From assembly GCA_947253655.1 (NCBI GenBank), contig CAMYAE010000008.1:1-64000 (forward strand): DNA of 64,000 nt, given 5' to 3'. The notes beneath the pieces were generated by a model that saw only the letters and a program-made list of their open reading frames with translations, had not been told where the DNA came from and searched no databases. Of the stretch, positions 33,840 to 43,439 are shown piece after piece. Source of the stretch: an uncultured Bacteroidales bacterium (GTDB taxonomy: Bacteria; Bacteroidota; Bacteroidia; Bacteroidales; UBA932). A program made the translations under genes and the position numbers. The stretch's first letter is position 1; each line of letters opens with the position of its first letter.

Positions 33840-36800
33840 ATGCAAAAACCAACCAAAATCCTTGGGGCCGCTATATGCTGGCTCCTATTGTCTCTGGCTC
33901 CGGCTTGGGCACAGGATACCGGGAATGTCCGACTGTCAGTTACGCAAAATGGTACAGTCAAGGAAGTCCTGGATGTTTTGTGTGCAGAGATAGATGGCAG
34001 TTTGTTAGTCAGGAATTCTGATGTTGATTTAACCAGAAAAGTCAGCATCAAGATGAATGATGTAACTGTTAATGAAGTTCTTACGACACTCTTCGGCGGA
34101 TCCGATGTCAAATGGACTATTTCAGGAAAACAAATCCAGATCTATCGTCCGCAAGCAAAGGAGCCTCAGCAGCCAAAACCCCTTTACCGTTCCGTTACCG
34201 GTACAGTCACAGATGTGAATGGTGAACCGGTGATAGGTGCTGTAGTACTTCTTGCAGACAACAATAAGGTGGCAACTACAACTGATGATATGGGACGTTG
34301 GACCCTTTCGGTCCCTCAGTCTTCTCAGACTTTGAATGTTGTCAGCTTTGGATACGTAGATGCACAGATTGTTCTTGACAAAGCATCTGACTATCTCACC
34401 ATTCTTAAGGAGAATATTTCTATTTTGGATGAGTCAATCGTCGTAGGTTATGGCGTGCAGAAGAAGTCTGTGCTTACTGCTGCAATCAGCTCGGTGAAAG
34501 CAGATCAGCTCTCGGCAGTTGCACCAACACGGGTTGACAATGTCCTTAGAGGTATGGTATCCGGCGTGACTATCACAGCATCGTCAGGCCAGCCGGGTGC
34601 TCCAACTCAGGTCCGTGTGCGTGGCATTGGTACAATCAACAACTCTAATCCTTTATATATTGTTGATGGAATGCCTGTAACCGGTGGTATTGAGTATATC
34701 AACCCCTCTGATATCGAATCTATTGAAATCTTAAAGGATGCCGCATCAGCAGCAATCTACGGCTCCCGTGGTGCCAATGGTGTAATCCTTGTAACAACCA
34801 AGACCGGTAGCGAAGGAAAGACAACAGTTACATATAACGGTTCTTACGGAATATCAAATCCATGGAAAAAGCTTGATGTGCTTGATGCCAAGACCTATGC
34901 TCTTGCAATCAACGAGATGAACATGAACATAGGCAAGAAGCCGGTTTATGACGATCCCCAGTCTTTCGGTAAGGGCACAGACTGGCAGGATGAAGTGTTT
35001 AACAAGAACGCTCCAATGACTGATCATCAGATAAGTATCTCAGGAGGAAACTCTAAGTCAAATTACTTCATTTCAGGAAGTTACTTGTATCAGGAAGGTA
35101 TCGTTGGCGGTAATTACAATCACTCCAATTATGGACGTTATACCCTGCGTGCAAATAACAACTATACTCTTTTTGACCGTTCGGAAACTGCCGATTTCTT
35201 CAAAAAGTTTAAACTGGGAACAAACATTACCTATTCTCACGATGACTCCAAGTCAATCAATGCAAACAGCGAGCGAGGCTCGGTGCTTGGCAGTGCAATC
35301 ACTATTCCAGGTATATTCCCTGTTTATGAGGCAAATCCGGATGCACTTCTGGCTGAACATCCTACTGCTATAAAGGACTCAGAAGGCCGTCCTTTCTCTA
35401 TAGTTGGAGATCAATATGCTGCTATGTCCAATCCGCTTGCACTGCTTCACCAGCCTGTCGACGATTATACAACTGATAAGATCGTAGCAAGTGGATATGC
35501 CGAGTTCGAAATAATCAAGGGTCTTGTGCTCAAAAGTTCAGTTGGCGCCGATATGTATTTTACAAAGGATGACGGTTATGAGGTTCCATACTATATGAAC
35601 TCTGCCCGTCAGAGCACGTCTTCTAAAGTATGGTCTACAATCACCCGCGACTTTTCCTGGCAGATTGAGAATACACTTTCATATAAGTTTACTGTAGGCG
35701 ACGGCCATAATTTCAATGCTCTTGTCGGTCAGAGTGCCTACTCTCATTGGGGAGATTATGTAAGCGGTACATCATATAAGATTCGTAACATCTCACAGCC
35801 TTGGCTGGATGCTACCGATCAGGATGCGAATATGCGCAGTGCCTCCGGTGCTCCAAGTCCATATAGCCGTCTGGCTTCATATTTCGGTCGTTTGAGCTAC
35901 AACTATGATGAACGCTATATGGTTGAGTTCACAATCCGCCGAGACGGATCATCGAACTTCTCCCCTGAAAACAAATGGGCTAATTTCCCGTCTGTCTCAG
36001 CAGGCTGGAACCTTACTAACGAGAAGTTCATGCAAGGACGCCCATCTTGGTTTACAAAGGCGAAAGTGCGTGCAAGCTGGGGTATGAATGGTAATCAGAA
36101 CATCGGTTCTTTTGCTTATACTTCAATGATGCAGGGTACTGCAGGTTATATGCTTGGAACAGGAAGCACTACAACTCTTGCACCGGGGCTTGTACCTCAA
36201 ACTTATTCAAATGCTGCTCTCAAGTGGGAGGAATCTGTTCAGACTGACCTTGGTCTCGATCTCGGTTTCCTGGACAATGCTCTCACTCTTTCGTTGGACT
36301 ACTATAATAAGTGCACCAACGGTATGCTTATGACAATGTCGCTTCCGTCCTATGTGGGTAACAATCTGCCATGGGGTAACGTTGGAAATATGAAGAACTC
36401 CGGTTTTGAGTTCGACCTGACATGGAAGCACAATGTGTCGGACTTCAATTACTCAATTGGCCTGAATGGTTCTTATAATAAGAATGTGCTCGTGAAACTG
36501 GGTAATGAAACCGGTTATGAAAATTACGATACTGTGCTTGGGACCCTCGGTACTATTTCAAGAGGTGAGAACGGTCTTCCATTCCCATTTTTCTATGGCT
36601 GGAAGACAGCCGGAATCTTCCAGAGCGACAGGGAGGCAGATGCTTATAGAAATGATGAAGGCGAGCGCCTTCTGCCTGACGCATTGGCAGGTGATGTGAA
36701 GTTCGTTGATAACAATGGAGATGGTGTCATCGATGATGCTGACCGTACTATGATTGGTAGGGGCATGCCGGATTGGACTTTCGGTTTAAACCTTAGTGCA

Positions 36801-37262
36801 TCTTGGAAGGGATTCGATTTTTCCGCTCTCTTCTCTGCAACAGTAGGGAACGATATTTATGATGCTACCCGCCGTACAGATTATCCGCTTGTCAATATGC
36901 AGACATCCTTGTATAAGGGGCGTTGGCATGGGGCAGGTACATCCAAGCGTCTGCCTCGTATAACTGCTGATGCAGATGGTGGCAAGAATTTGAACTGGCG
37001 CTCATCTGACTTGATGGTGTACGACGGATCATTCCTTCGTTGCCGTTCGCTGATACTTGGTTATACTGTACCTCAGCGTCTGACTCGCAAAGCCCTTATC
37101 AATAAGTTACGTGTATATCTTAGTGCAGAAAACCTGTTCACATTGACCTCATACCATGGATTTGACCCTGAGATTTCTTCTGGTGGAACATCCATTGGTA
37201 TTGATAGGGGTGTTTATCCACAGGCACGCACTTTCTCCGCAGGTCTTAATTTAACCTTCTGA
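33840..37262 (+). CDS. SusC/RagA TonB-linked outer-membrane transporter with STN domain
   Basis: 1140 residues. Signal peptide ending WAQD, an STN (secretin/TonB N-terminal) domain about 30-100 that contacts FecR, a CarboxypepD-regulatory domain (about 115-200), the plug with the SusC signature IDGTxNNSNPLYIVDGMPV-like segment and DAASAAIYGSRGANGVILVTTK, then the 22-strand barrel. It imports the oligosaccharide released at the surface with energy from TonB. The last bases overlap the first possible start of susD. The STN domain marks it as the signalling type, in agreement with the sigma/FecR pair upstream. Confidence 0.96.
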   Translation: MQKPTKILGAAICWLLLSLAPAWAQDTGNVRLSVTQNGTVKEVLDVLCAEIDGSLLVRNSDVDLTRKVSIKMNDVTVNEVLTTLFGGSDVKWTISGKQIQIYRPQAKEPQQPKPLYRSVTGTVTDVNGEPVIGAVVLLADNNKVATTTDDMGRWTLSVPQSSQTLNVVSFGYVDAQIVLDKASDYLTILKENISILDESIVVGYGVQKKSVLTAAISSVKADQLSAVAPTRVDNVLRGMVSGVTITASSGQPGAPTQVRVRGIGTINNSNPLYIVDGMPVTGGIEYINPSDIESIEILKDAASAAIYGSRGANGVILVTTKTGSEGKTTVTYNGSYGISNPWKKLDVLDAKTYALAINEMNMNIGKKPVYDDPQSFGKGTDWQDEVFNKNAPMTDHQISISGGNSKSNYFISGSYLYQEGIVGGNYNHSNYGRYTLRANNNYTLFDRSETADFFKKFKLGTNITYSHDDSKSINANSERGSVLGSAITIPGIFPVYEANPDALLAEHPTAIKDSEGRPFSIVGDQYAAMSNPLALLHQPVDDYTTDKIVASGYAEFEIIKGLVLKSSVGADMYFTKDDGYEVPYYMNSARQSTSSKVWSTITRDFSWQIENTLSYKFTVGDGHNFNALVGQSAYSHWGDYVSGTSYKIRNISQPWLDATDQDANMRSASGAPSPYSRLASYFGRLSYNYDERYMVEFTIRRDGSSNFSPENKWANFPSVSAGWNLTNEKFMQGRPSWFTKAKVRASWGMNGNQNIGSFAYTSMMQGTAGYMLGTGSTTTLAPGLVPQTYSNAALKWEESVQTDLGLDLGFLDNALTLSLDYYNKCTNGMLMTMSLPSYVGNNLPWGNVGNMKNSGFEFDLTWKHNVSDFNYSIGLNGSYNKNVLVKLGNETGYENYDTVLGTLGTISRGENGLPFPFFYGWKTAGIFQSDREADAYRNDEGERLLPDALAGDVKFVDNNGDGVIDDADRTMIGRGMPDWTFGLNLSASWKGFDFSALFSATVGNDIYDATRRTDYPLVNMQTSLYKGRWHGAGTSKRLPRITADADGGKNLNWRSSDLMVYDGSFLRCRSLILGYTVPQRLTRKALINKLRVYLSAENLFTLTSYHGFDPEISSGGTSIGIDRGVYPQARTFSAGLNLTF

Positions 37263-37267
37263 TGATT

Positions 37268-38797
37268 ATGAAAAATATATATTATCCTCTTTTTGCAGCC
37301 GTGCTTATGCTTTCGGCGTGTACTACGGAATTTCTGGAGGTTGAGCCTACTACAACAGTTCCGGAAGAAACCAGTTATGCAACTGAATATGATATAAATA
37401 AAGCTTTGATGGCAGCCTACGCCCCACTTATCGGCTTTGACTACTGTGATGCAGAATTTCATCCATATCAGTTTATGTCAGATATAATGGCTGATGACTA
37501 CAATGCTGTAGGCGGTGGTGGCCCCAGTGATATTGTCCATTTACAGTTGATGGCTGTATATAATCTCAACTCGCAGCAGAGCCCTGTGGGCTTTTGGACT
37601 AACCTTTATAGAGGTATTTATCGTAGTAATATTGTTGTCAATCGTACAGCCGCTATTGAAGGCATGTCCGATGCCAATAAGACCCGTGTCATCAATGAAG
37701 CTCGTTTCTTGAGGGCCTTCTATTACCACATCTTATGGAAATTCTGGGGCTCAGTACCGTATTATACTGTTAATCCTAACGGAGCAGATGTTGCTTACAT
37801 TGTTCCGCAGTTGACTGAAGATGAGGTTTATAACAAAATCATGGAGGATCTTGACGCTGCTACTGCCCCGGATGCTCTCCCTAAGACTGTATTGACAACA
37901 GAGGTCGGAAGAGCTAATCGCTATGCTGCTTATATGCTTCGTGCCGAAGTGGTTATGCTGAAAGGTGATGAAAGCCGTTATGCAAGTGTCCTCAGTCAGC
38001 TAAAGGAGATTATCACATCCGGCATATATAGCCTGACTCCGAAGTTTGCTGATATTTGGGAAACAGAAGGAGAGTGGAACTGTGAATCGATATTTGAGAT
38101 TAACTACTCTGATGATCCGGCAAACCGTTCATGGGATGACCCGTTAGCACCGGGCGGTACAATTTATCCTGTATTCTTAGGCCCTGACTCTTATAAAGGA
38201 ACTCGTTTTCATGATGAAGGTTATGGCTTTGGCCCTGTAAGTGCTGCACTTAAGACTATTTATGAGGAAGGAGACCAGCGACGTGACGCGACAATTATGG
38301 ACTTCAATACTGATAAGCGGCCCGGTGAAAAATTCAATGAGCGTTATGGCAATACCGGAATGTTCAATAAGAAGTACATGGCCCGTGCAGGTGGCAGTGC
38401 AAATAATGTCGCAGGTAATTACGACATTGGGCACCGCAATAATCTGCGCATCTACCGTTATTCGGATGCACTGCTCAGAGCTTCTGAACTACTTGTCCGA
38501 ACTGGTGGTTCACAGGCTGACGCTGATGCATACTTGAACGAAGTACGGGCCCGTGCTTTCAGTGTTGCTCCGGAACAGATTGGCTCGCATAAAAAGTCTG
38601 CGACTCTCGACAACCTTCTGAATGAGCGTCGCAAAGAGTTTGCTCTGGAAGGACATCGCTTCTTCGACCTCGTGCGCTTTGGAAAGGCAGATGCAGTGCT
38701 TGGAGCAAAGGGCTACACTGCCTCAAAGAGATATATTCCTATCCCTCAGTCTGAAATTGACAAGGCGGAAGGAACTCTTAAACAGAATAAATATTAA
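37268..38797 (+). CDS. SusD/RagB surface glycan-binding lipoprotein
   Basis: About 509 residues from the second ATG; an ATG two codons earlier overlaps the SusC stop. A lipoprotein signal with LSACTT puts Cys at the mature N-terminus. The SusD fold is shown by the TPR-like N-terminal half (RFLRAFYYHILWKFWG) and the C-terminal LLNERRKEFALEGHRFFDLVRFGKA and RYIPIPQSEID motifs. It forms the lid of SusC and delivers the glycan. A strong hairpin follows. Confidence 0.96.
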   Translation: MKNIYYPLFAAVLMLSACTTEFLEVEPTTTVPEETSYATEYDINKALMAAYAPLIGFDYCDAEFHPYQFMSDIMADDYNAVGGGGPSDIVHLQLMAVYNLNSQQSPVGFWTNLYRGIYRSNIVVNRTAAIEGMSDANKTRVINEARFLRAFYYHILWKFWGSVPYYTVNPNGADVAYIVPQLTEDEVYNKIMEDLDAATAPDALPKTVLTTEVGRANRYAAYMLRAEVVMLKGDESRYASVLSQLKEIITSGIYSLTPKFADIWETEGEWNCESIFEINYSDDPANRSWDDPLAPGGTIYPVFLGPDSYKGTRFHDEGYGFGPVSAALKTIYEEGDQRRDATIMDFNTDKRPGEKFNERYGNTGMFNKKYMARAGGSANNVAGNYDIGHRNNLRIYRYSDALLRASELLVRTGGSQADADAYLNEVRARAFSVAPEQIGSHKKSATLDNLLNERRKEFALEGHRFFDLVRFGKADAVLGAKGYTASKRYIPIPQSEIDKAEGTLKQNKY

Positions 38798-38800
38798 CAC

Positions 38801-38829
38801 AATACTTCGGTAAATTTTACCGAAGTATT
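38801..38829. promoter_or_regulatory. Perfect inverted repeat after susD
   Basis: Two 14-base arms (AATACTTCGGTAAA and its exact complement) around a single T. It has no T tract on the plus strand, so it is more likely an RNA stem that sets the relative amounts of the susCD and downstream messages, or a protein-binding site, than a full terminator. Confidence 0.75.
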
Positions 38830-38854
38830 GATTAAAGTTTACCAAAAACAGTAA

Positions 38855-40180
38855 ATGATGAAACAATTTTTAAATCTTATGATTATGGCCGCTATTGGAG
38901 CGTTCCTAATCGTTTCTTGTCAAGAAAAATCAAACCCGGGGCCGGTAGGAAAGCCGGTTGTGACCGAGACAATGTATTCTGTAACTGTAAATGCAGAAAC
39001 AGGTGAAGTTACATTCAAGTTCTTAGAGCCTGATCTTAATCCGTATTGGACAATTACTGATCCAAACAGGTCATCTGAGTCTTTCTACAATCGTGAAAAA
39101 ACTGTTAAGTATGAGATTGCCGGTATTTATACAGTTAAGCTGACTGCTTTCGGAGAGGGTGGAGAAAGTGATCCTGTGCAGTTCTATTTCAATCCTTCCG
39201 GTGTGGAGGTGGATGCAACACTCTCCCTTACCGAGAACATCCTTATTTCGCAGGCATGGAAGCCATATACTATCGTTTATTATGGTGGTTCTAAAGAGGA
39301 TGATTCATATTGGGAGTGGGACAGCAAGTCAGTTCCGGCTTCAGCTGCAGACGACCGTTTGACGTTCAAGAAGGACGGCAAGTTCGAGCTTAATCTTGGT
39401 AAAAATACTGCAATATACCATGATATGAATAAAGATTTTCCGGGCGTTACTCTTACCGGTGCAGAAAAGTGGGCTTACGCTGTTGAGAATGGCGTTGAGT
39501 ACATCCATTTCTCTGATGGAGGATTCCCAGGTATGTTGGCAGACGATAAGGGTGTCAATGGCAAGTATGAGCTTCGCAATGTGACAGCTAACAGATTTGA
39601 GCTTCATTATTTTCAGGCAGAACAGGATCAGTCATTGAACTTTGTATTTGTCTCTGAGAATTTCGTTGAAGAGCCGGAAGAGAGCGGTATTACAAAGGAA
39701 ACCGCCGAAGCGGCTTTGTCAGGTAAGAAGTTCCATGTATCTGCATACGGATGGTGTGCCTACGGAGAAGGGGCTTGGGAAGCGTTCAATGAACCGGTTC
39801 CTGAGACCACATTGGAAGACTATATAACTTTCAATGCAGACGGAACTCTTGTAATTGACCTTGGTGAAGATCATGCAATCTATCATGATGGCGGATGGCG
39901 TAACAAGGAGAGCGGATGGCCTGAGGATGAGCTTTGGACCGTTACCGGAAAAGAGACCTGGGCAGTGCAGGCAGATACTGAAGGCGTGTATGTTAAGTTT
40001 GACAATGGTGGATTCCCGCTCATGTGTGCAAGCAGCAATGTAGAGGGCCCGGAGTATAACCTCGGCATAGATGGCAAGTGGACTGTTGCGGACATTGCAG
40101 AGGATGGTACGGTAAGGGTTGAGATATACGAGAACTATAACGAGCAGTGGTTTACTGTATTCCTTACTCCGGCAGAATAA
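38855..40180 (+). CDS. PUL surface lipoprotein with duplicated beta-domain (putative glycan-binding protein)
   Basis: 441 residues. A lipoprotein signal ending IVSCQ, a PKD-like domain (about 30-115), then two related domains at about 130-270 and 285-440. The copies share ordered motifs: a (L/I)TF..DG start, an L-G-x-x-x-AIYHD motif, a WA(Y/V) strand and (S/N)(D/N)GGFP. By position (after SusD, before GH16) it should be the SGBP that holds polysaccharide at the cell surface. No catalytic motif is visible. I do not recognise the duplicated domain with certainty; a lipocalin-like fold is possible. Confidence 0.75.
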   Translation: MMKQFLNLMIMAAIGAFLIVSCQEKSNPGPVGKPVVTETMYSVTVNAETGEVTFKFLEPDLNPYWTITDPNRSSESFYNREKTVKYEIAGIYTVKLTAFGEGGESDPVQFYFNPSGVEVDATLSLTENILISQAWKPYTIVYYGGSKEDDSYWEWDSKSVPASAADDRLTFKKDGKFELNLGKNTAIYHDMNKDFPGVTLTGAEKWAYAVENGVEYIHFSDGGFPGMLADDKGVNGKYELRNVTANRFELHYFQAEQDQSLNFVFVSENFVEEPEESGITKETAEAALSGKKFHVSAYGWCAYGEGAWEAFNEPVPETTLEDYITFNADGTLVIDLGEDHAIYHDGGWRNKESGWPEDELWTVTGKETWAVQADTEGVYVKFDNGGFPLMCASSNVEGPEYNLGIDGKWTVADIAEDGTVRVEIYENYNEQWFTVFLTPAE

Positions 40181-40202
40181 TCGTTATTAAATAAAATCAA
40201 AG

Positions 40203-41216
40203 ATGAAGAAAATGTTTTTCGCGACATTGGCAATAATAGCTCTTATAGCATGTTCCGGCGAGGATCCGGTATATTGGTTTGATGCGGGCTCCTCCAAAGG
40301 GACAACAGATAGCGGCGTGCCGTATTATCCGGAAAAGCCGTCTGACAAGGACAAACCGGATGATGACCAAGGTAATCCCAATGAAGGGAATCAGGGAGAA
40401 CTGACAGGAGGTTACGTGCCAGAAGGCTATACCCTGGTGTGGAATGATGAATTTGATTCACAGTCAAAGCTTTCTTCCAATTGGAATTTTGAGGCAGGTG
40501 GAACAGGTTGGGGTAACAATGAGTTGCAGTACTACTGTGCTAACGGAGTATATGCTCCAACCGGACAGAAAACTGCTTCAGTAAGCGATGGCACCTTGAA
40601 AATAACAGCATACAAGATTACAAAGTCCTCATCATCAAATAATAAAGAGTATATCTCTACTCGAATGAACACGAAAGAGAGTTGGGAGCTCGGTTACATT
40701 GAGATGAGAGCCAAATTGCCTACTGTCAAAGGCTGTTGGCCTGCTTTCTGGATGCTTCCTTCCGATGGCCCGTATGATGTTATGGATCCGAGCGGACGTG
40801 GTGGAGAGATAGACATCTTGGAGTATGTGCCGAATGACAATCCTAAAATGCTGTATTTTTCAGCACATAGCCACAACGCTACTCCGGCAGCAGGAAGAAA
40901 TACCGGATATATCGATCCTGAAACGGGTAAGAAATATTCTTATTGCCAGTCAACTTCGATATCAACTCCGGAAGCATGGCACTGCTACGGAATGGAATGG
41001 ACTCGCGATTACATACGAGGCTATTTAGATGGCAAGGAATATTTCTATGCTCCAAATCCCAATCCGAATGAGGTCAACCCACATTCCTGGCCTTTCGATC
41101 AGGGTTTCTATCTGAAGCTCAATCTTGCAATAGGCGGAAGTTGGGGCGGTACTCCGGCAGAAGATTTCACATCGGCAACCTACGAAATTGATTGGGTAAG
41201 AGTTTATCAGAAATAA
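40203..41216 (+). CDS. GH16 family endo-glycosidase lipoprotein (laminarinase-like)
   Basis: 337 residues. A lipoprotein signal (LIACSGED) precedes a low-complexity Asp/Pro/Gly/Asn linker (about 35-70) and a GH16 domain with GWGNNELQYY, the catalytic EIDILE (Glu202, Asp204, Glu207) and the aromatic GCWPAFWML. This is the pattern of GH16_3 beta-1,3(4)-glucanases; mucin endo-O-glycanases from the same subfamily share it, so the sequence alone cannot decide. It starts 22 bases after the SGBP-like gene and should act at the cell surface to generate oligosaccharides. Confidence 0.92.
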   Translation: MKKMFFATLAIIALIACSGEDPVYWFDAGSSKGTTDSGVPYYPEKPSDKDKPDDDQGNPNEGNQGELTGGYVPEGYTLVWNDEFDSQSKLSSNWNFEAGGTGWGNNELQYYCANGVYAPTGQKTASVSDGTLKITAYKITKSSSSNNKEYISTRMNTKESWELGYIEMRAKLPTVKGCWPAFWMLPSDGPYDVMDPSGRGGEIDILEYVPNDNPKMLYFSAHSHNATPAAGRNTGYIDPETGKKYSYCQSTSISTPEAWHCYGMEWTRDYIRGYLDGKEYFYAPNPNPNEVNPHSWPFDQGFYLKLNLAIGGSWGGTPAEDFTSATYEIDWVRVYQK

Positions 41217-41255
41217 CTAAGACCTGACTACTCCGGCAAGTGGCTGTAGTACATG

Positions 41256-41304
41256 ATGAAAGCATCGAAGCCACATAAGAATGCTTCGATGCTTTCATTG
41301 TTTT
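41256..41304 (+). terminator. Strong hairpin between GH16 and GH20
   Basis: 16-base arms (41256-41271 and 41283-41298, perfectly complementary) around an 11-base loop, followed by a T-rich stretch. It may end most susC-GH16 transcripts and so lower expression of the downstream enzymes. Confidence 0.75.
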
Positions 41305-41341
41305 ATTGTATTAACTTTTGACTACTTATTATTTACTTAAT

Positions 41342-43426
41342 ATGATTAGAAAATCAATCATCTGTAAAATACTCAGTCTGGCCGGCTGTATGATTTTATC
41401 TGTATCGTGTGCCAATAAGGTCAGTGTGACTTGGACTGAAGGAGAAGTAAATCCTGAAACAGGACTTGCATCTCACACATTGATAGTGAAGAATGCTCCG
41501 GAGGGCTTGGACTGGTCTGTATGGATGGCATCCAATTATATCGAGCCTGGCTTTGTGGAAGGCTCCGAGGGAACGATAAAAAAGTATGGCGGATGCCTTT
41601 ATAAAATGACTCCTATCAGCCGCACGGGAAAGGATTTAGTAGTGAAATATACAGACATTCCCCTAAAGCGTCACAGTTGGGCTCCGGAAGGCCTGACCCT
41701 TGAACATAGCGGGAAAGCAGTTGCTCTGGATGTTAAATATGAGTTCCTGCCTGCAGAGCAGGTCCCGGATTTTCCTTATAATCAGGTCAGTGTTAATGTA
41801 TGGGATATGATACCGTCTCTTAAGAGTATCTCTCCTTCGGAGGGAACTACAGTTGTTACCGAGATGCCGGAAATTGAGATGATACCTGAAAGTAAGGCAG
41901 GCTGGTATAAGATTGTACTTGATGGAACTTGTAAGATCCGGGCTTCTGATGAAGACGGTGCATATTATGCGCAGGTTACCCTCGATAACCTCAAGAGGAA
42001 TGCCGGAGGAAATGAACTCCCGAATATGGTAATTGAAGACTGGCCGGATCTGGGATACCGAGGATTCATGCTTGATATATCCAGAAACTTTACAAATAAG
42101 GATAATATCCTTAAATTCATAGACCTTCTTGCCCATTACAAGGTCAATGTATTTCACCTCCATTTCGGTGATGACGAAGGTTGGAGAGTTGAAATCGAAG
42201 ACCTCCCAGAACTTACGACTTATAGTGCGTATCACGAATTCCCTTACCAGAATGAGGCGGCGGAATATACCGAAGCAAACTATCTCATGCCGTCATATAA
42301 TGGTAGCATAGATCCTAATGATATGTCTTCGACAGCCAATGGTCATCTTTCTAAAGAGGATTATATTGAAATCCTGAAATATGCTTGGGAGCGCCGCATA
42401 AGTGTCATTCCGGAATTTGATACTCCGGGACATTCGCGTGCCGCAGTAAAGGCAATGGAGAAATATGCAGAGCGTACCGGTGATGATTCATATCTTCTTT
42501 CCGATCCGGAAGATAAGTCAGAGTATTGCTCAATCCAGTTCTATAGAGACAATGCAATCAATGTTGCAATGCCTTCCACCTATAAGTTCATAGAGACTGT
42601 GTTTGACGCACTCATTGCATATCATTCTGAGGCGGGAGTTCCACTTCCTGCGATTCATGTCGGTGGTGATGAGGTCGCTCATGGAGCATGGACCGGGTCG
42701 CCGGCATGTCAAAAGCTGATGAAGGAAAGAGGATGGACAGATATTGAGATGCTGAAGTCATATTACATTGAGAACGTATTGGATATAGCAGAATCAAGAG
42801 GCGTGAAGATTTCCGGATGGCAGGAGGTTGTAATGAATCTTGAACCTAAGGTATATGAGAGACTTAAGAAGAATATGTATTCTGTAAACTTCTGGTATGC
42901 CGGTCAGGGCCTTGAGGAGTATCCGTACATCTATGCAAATGATGGCGTGCCTGTGGTGGTTTCCAATGTCGCCAACACATACATGGACTTTGCATATACC
43001 CCGGACAAGACTGAACGGGGGCATGACTGGGGCGGTTTTATCGATGAAAGACGCAGTTACTCGCTTCTACCGTATGATCTATACCGTTCTGTAAGGTGGG
43101 ATGGCGATGGAAATATATGTGACATTGCAAATCTCTCGGAAGGAAAGACTCCTATTCAGGTTAAGGAGAATATTATAGGGGTGCAGGCCCAGCTCTGGAC
43201 AGAGACTATCAGAAACTTTGACTATGTAACCTACTATGTATTCCCAAAAGTCTGTGGTGTCTTCGAAAGAGCATGGAACGCAGAGCCGGCTTGGGCAGGA
43301 ACAAGGACTTCGGATGATCCGGCCTTTATGGAGGCTCTCGATAAATACTACAGCACTGTAGTGTCGCACGAAATGCCTTATTATGAGGCACAGGGTATAG
43401 AATATCGTAAAAGAAAAAATTTATAG
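41342..43426 (+). CDS. GH20 beta-N-acetylhexosaminidase lipoprotein
   Basis: About 694 residues from MIRKSIICK. A lipoprotein signal ends LSVSCANK. An N-terminal domain of about 230 residues is followed by the (beta/alpha)8 domain starting YRGFMLDISRNF, with HVGGDEVAHGAW holding the catalytic Asp443-Glu444 pair of the substrate-assisted mechanism. The GFVEGSEG region belongs to the N-terminal part. It removes terminal GlcNAc or GalNAc. It precedes the GH2 gene by 13 bases. Confidence 0.95.
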   Translation: MIRKSIICKILSLAGCMILSVSCANKVSVTWTEGEVNPETGLASHTLIVKNAPEGLDWSVWMASNYIEPGFVEGSEGTIKKYGGCLYKMTPISRTGKDLVVKYTDIPLKRHSWAPEGLTLEHSGKAVALDVKYEFLPAEQVPDFPYNQVSVNVWDMIPSLKSISPSEGTTVVTEMPEIEMIPESKAGWYKIVLDGTCKIRASDEDGAYYAQVTLDNLKRNAGGNELPNMVIEDWPDLGYRGFMLDISRNFTNKDNILKFIDLLAHYKVNVFHLHFGDDEGWRVEIEDLPELTTYSAYHEFPYQNEAAEYTEANYLMPSYNGSIDPNDMSSTANGHLSKEDYIEILKYAWERRISVIPEFDTPGHSRAAVKAMEKYAERTGDDSYLLSDPEDKSEYCSIQFYRDNAINVAMPSTYKFIETVFDALIAYHSEAGVPLPAIHVGGDEVAHGAWTGSPACQKLMKERGWTDIEMLKSYYIENVLDIAESRGVKISGWQEVVMNLEPKVYERLKKNMYSVNFWYAGQGLEEYPYIYANDGVPVVVSNVANTYMDFAYTPDKTERGHDWGGFIDERRSYSLLPYDLYRSVRWDGDGNICDIANLSEGKTPIQVKENIIGVQAQLWTETIRNFDYVTYYVFPKVCGVFERAWNAEPAWAGTRTSDDPAFMEALDKYYSTVVSHEMPYYEAQGIEYRKRKNL

Positions 43427-43439
43427 AATAGTATTCTGC

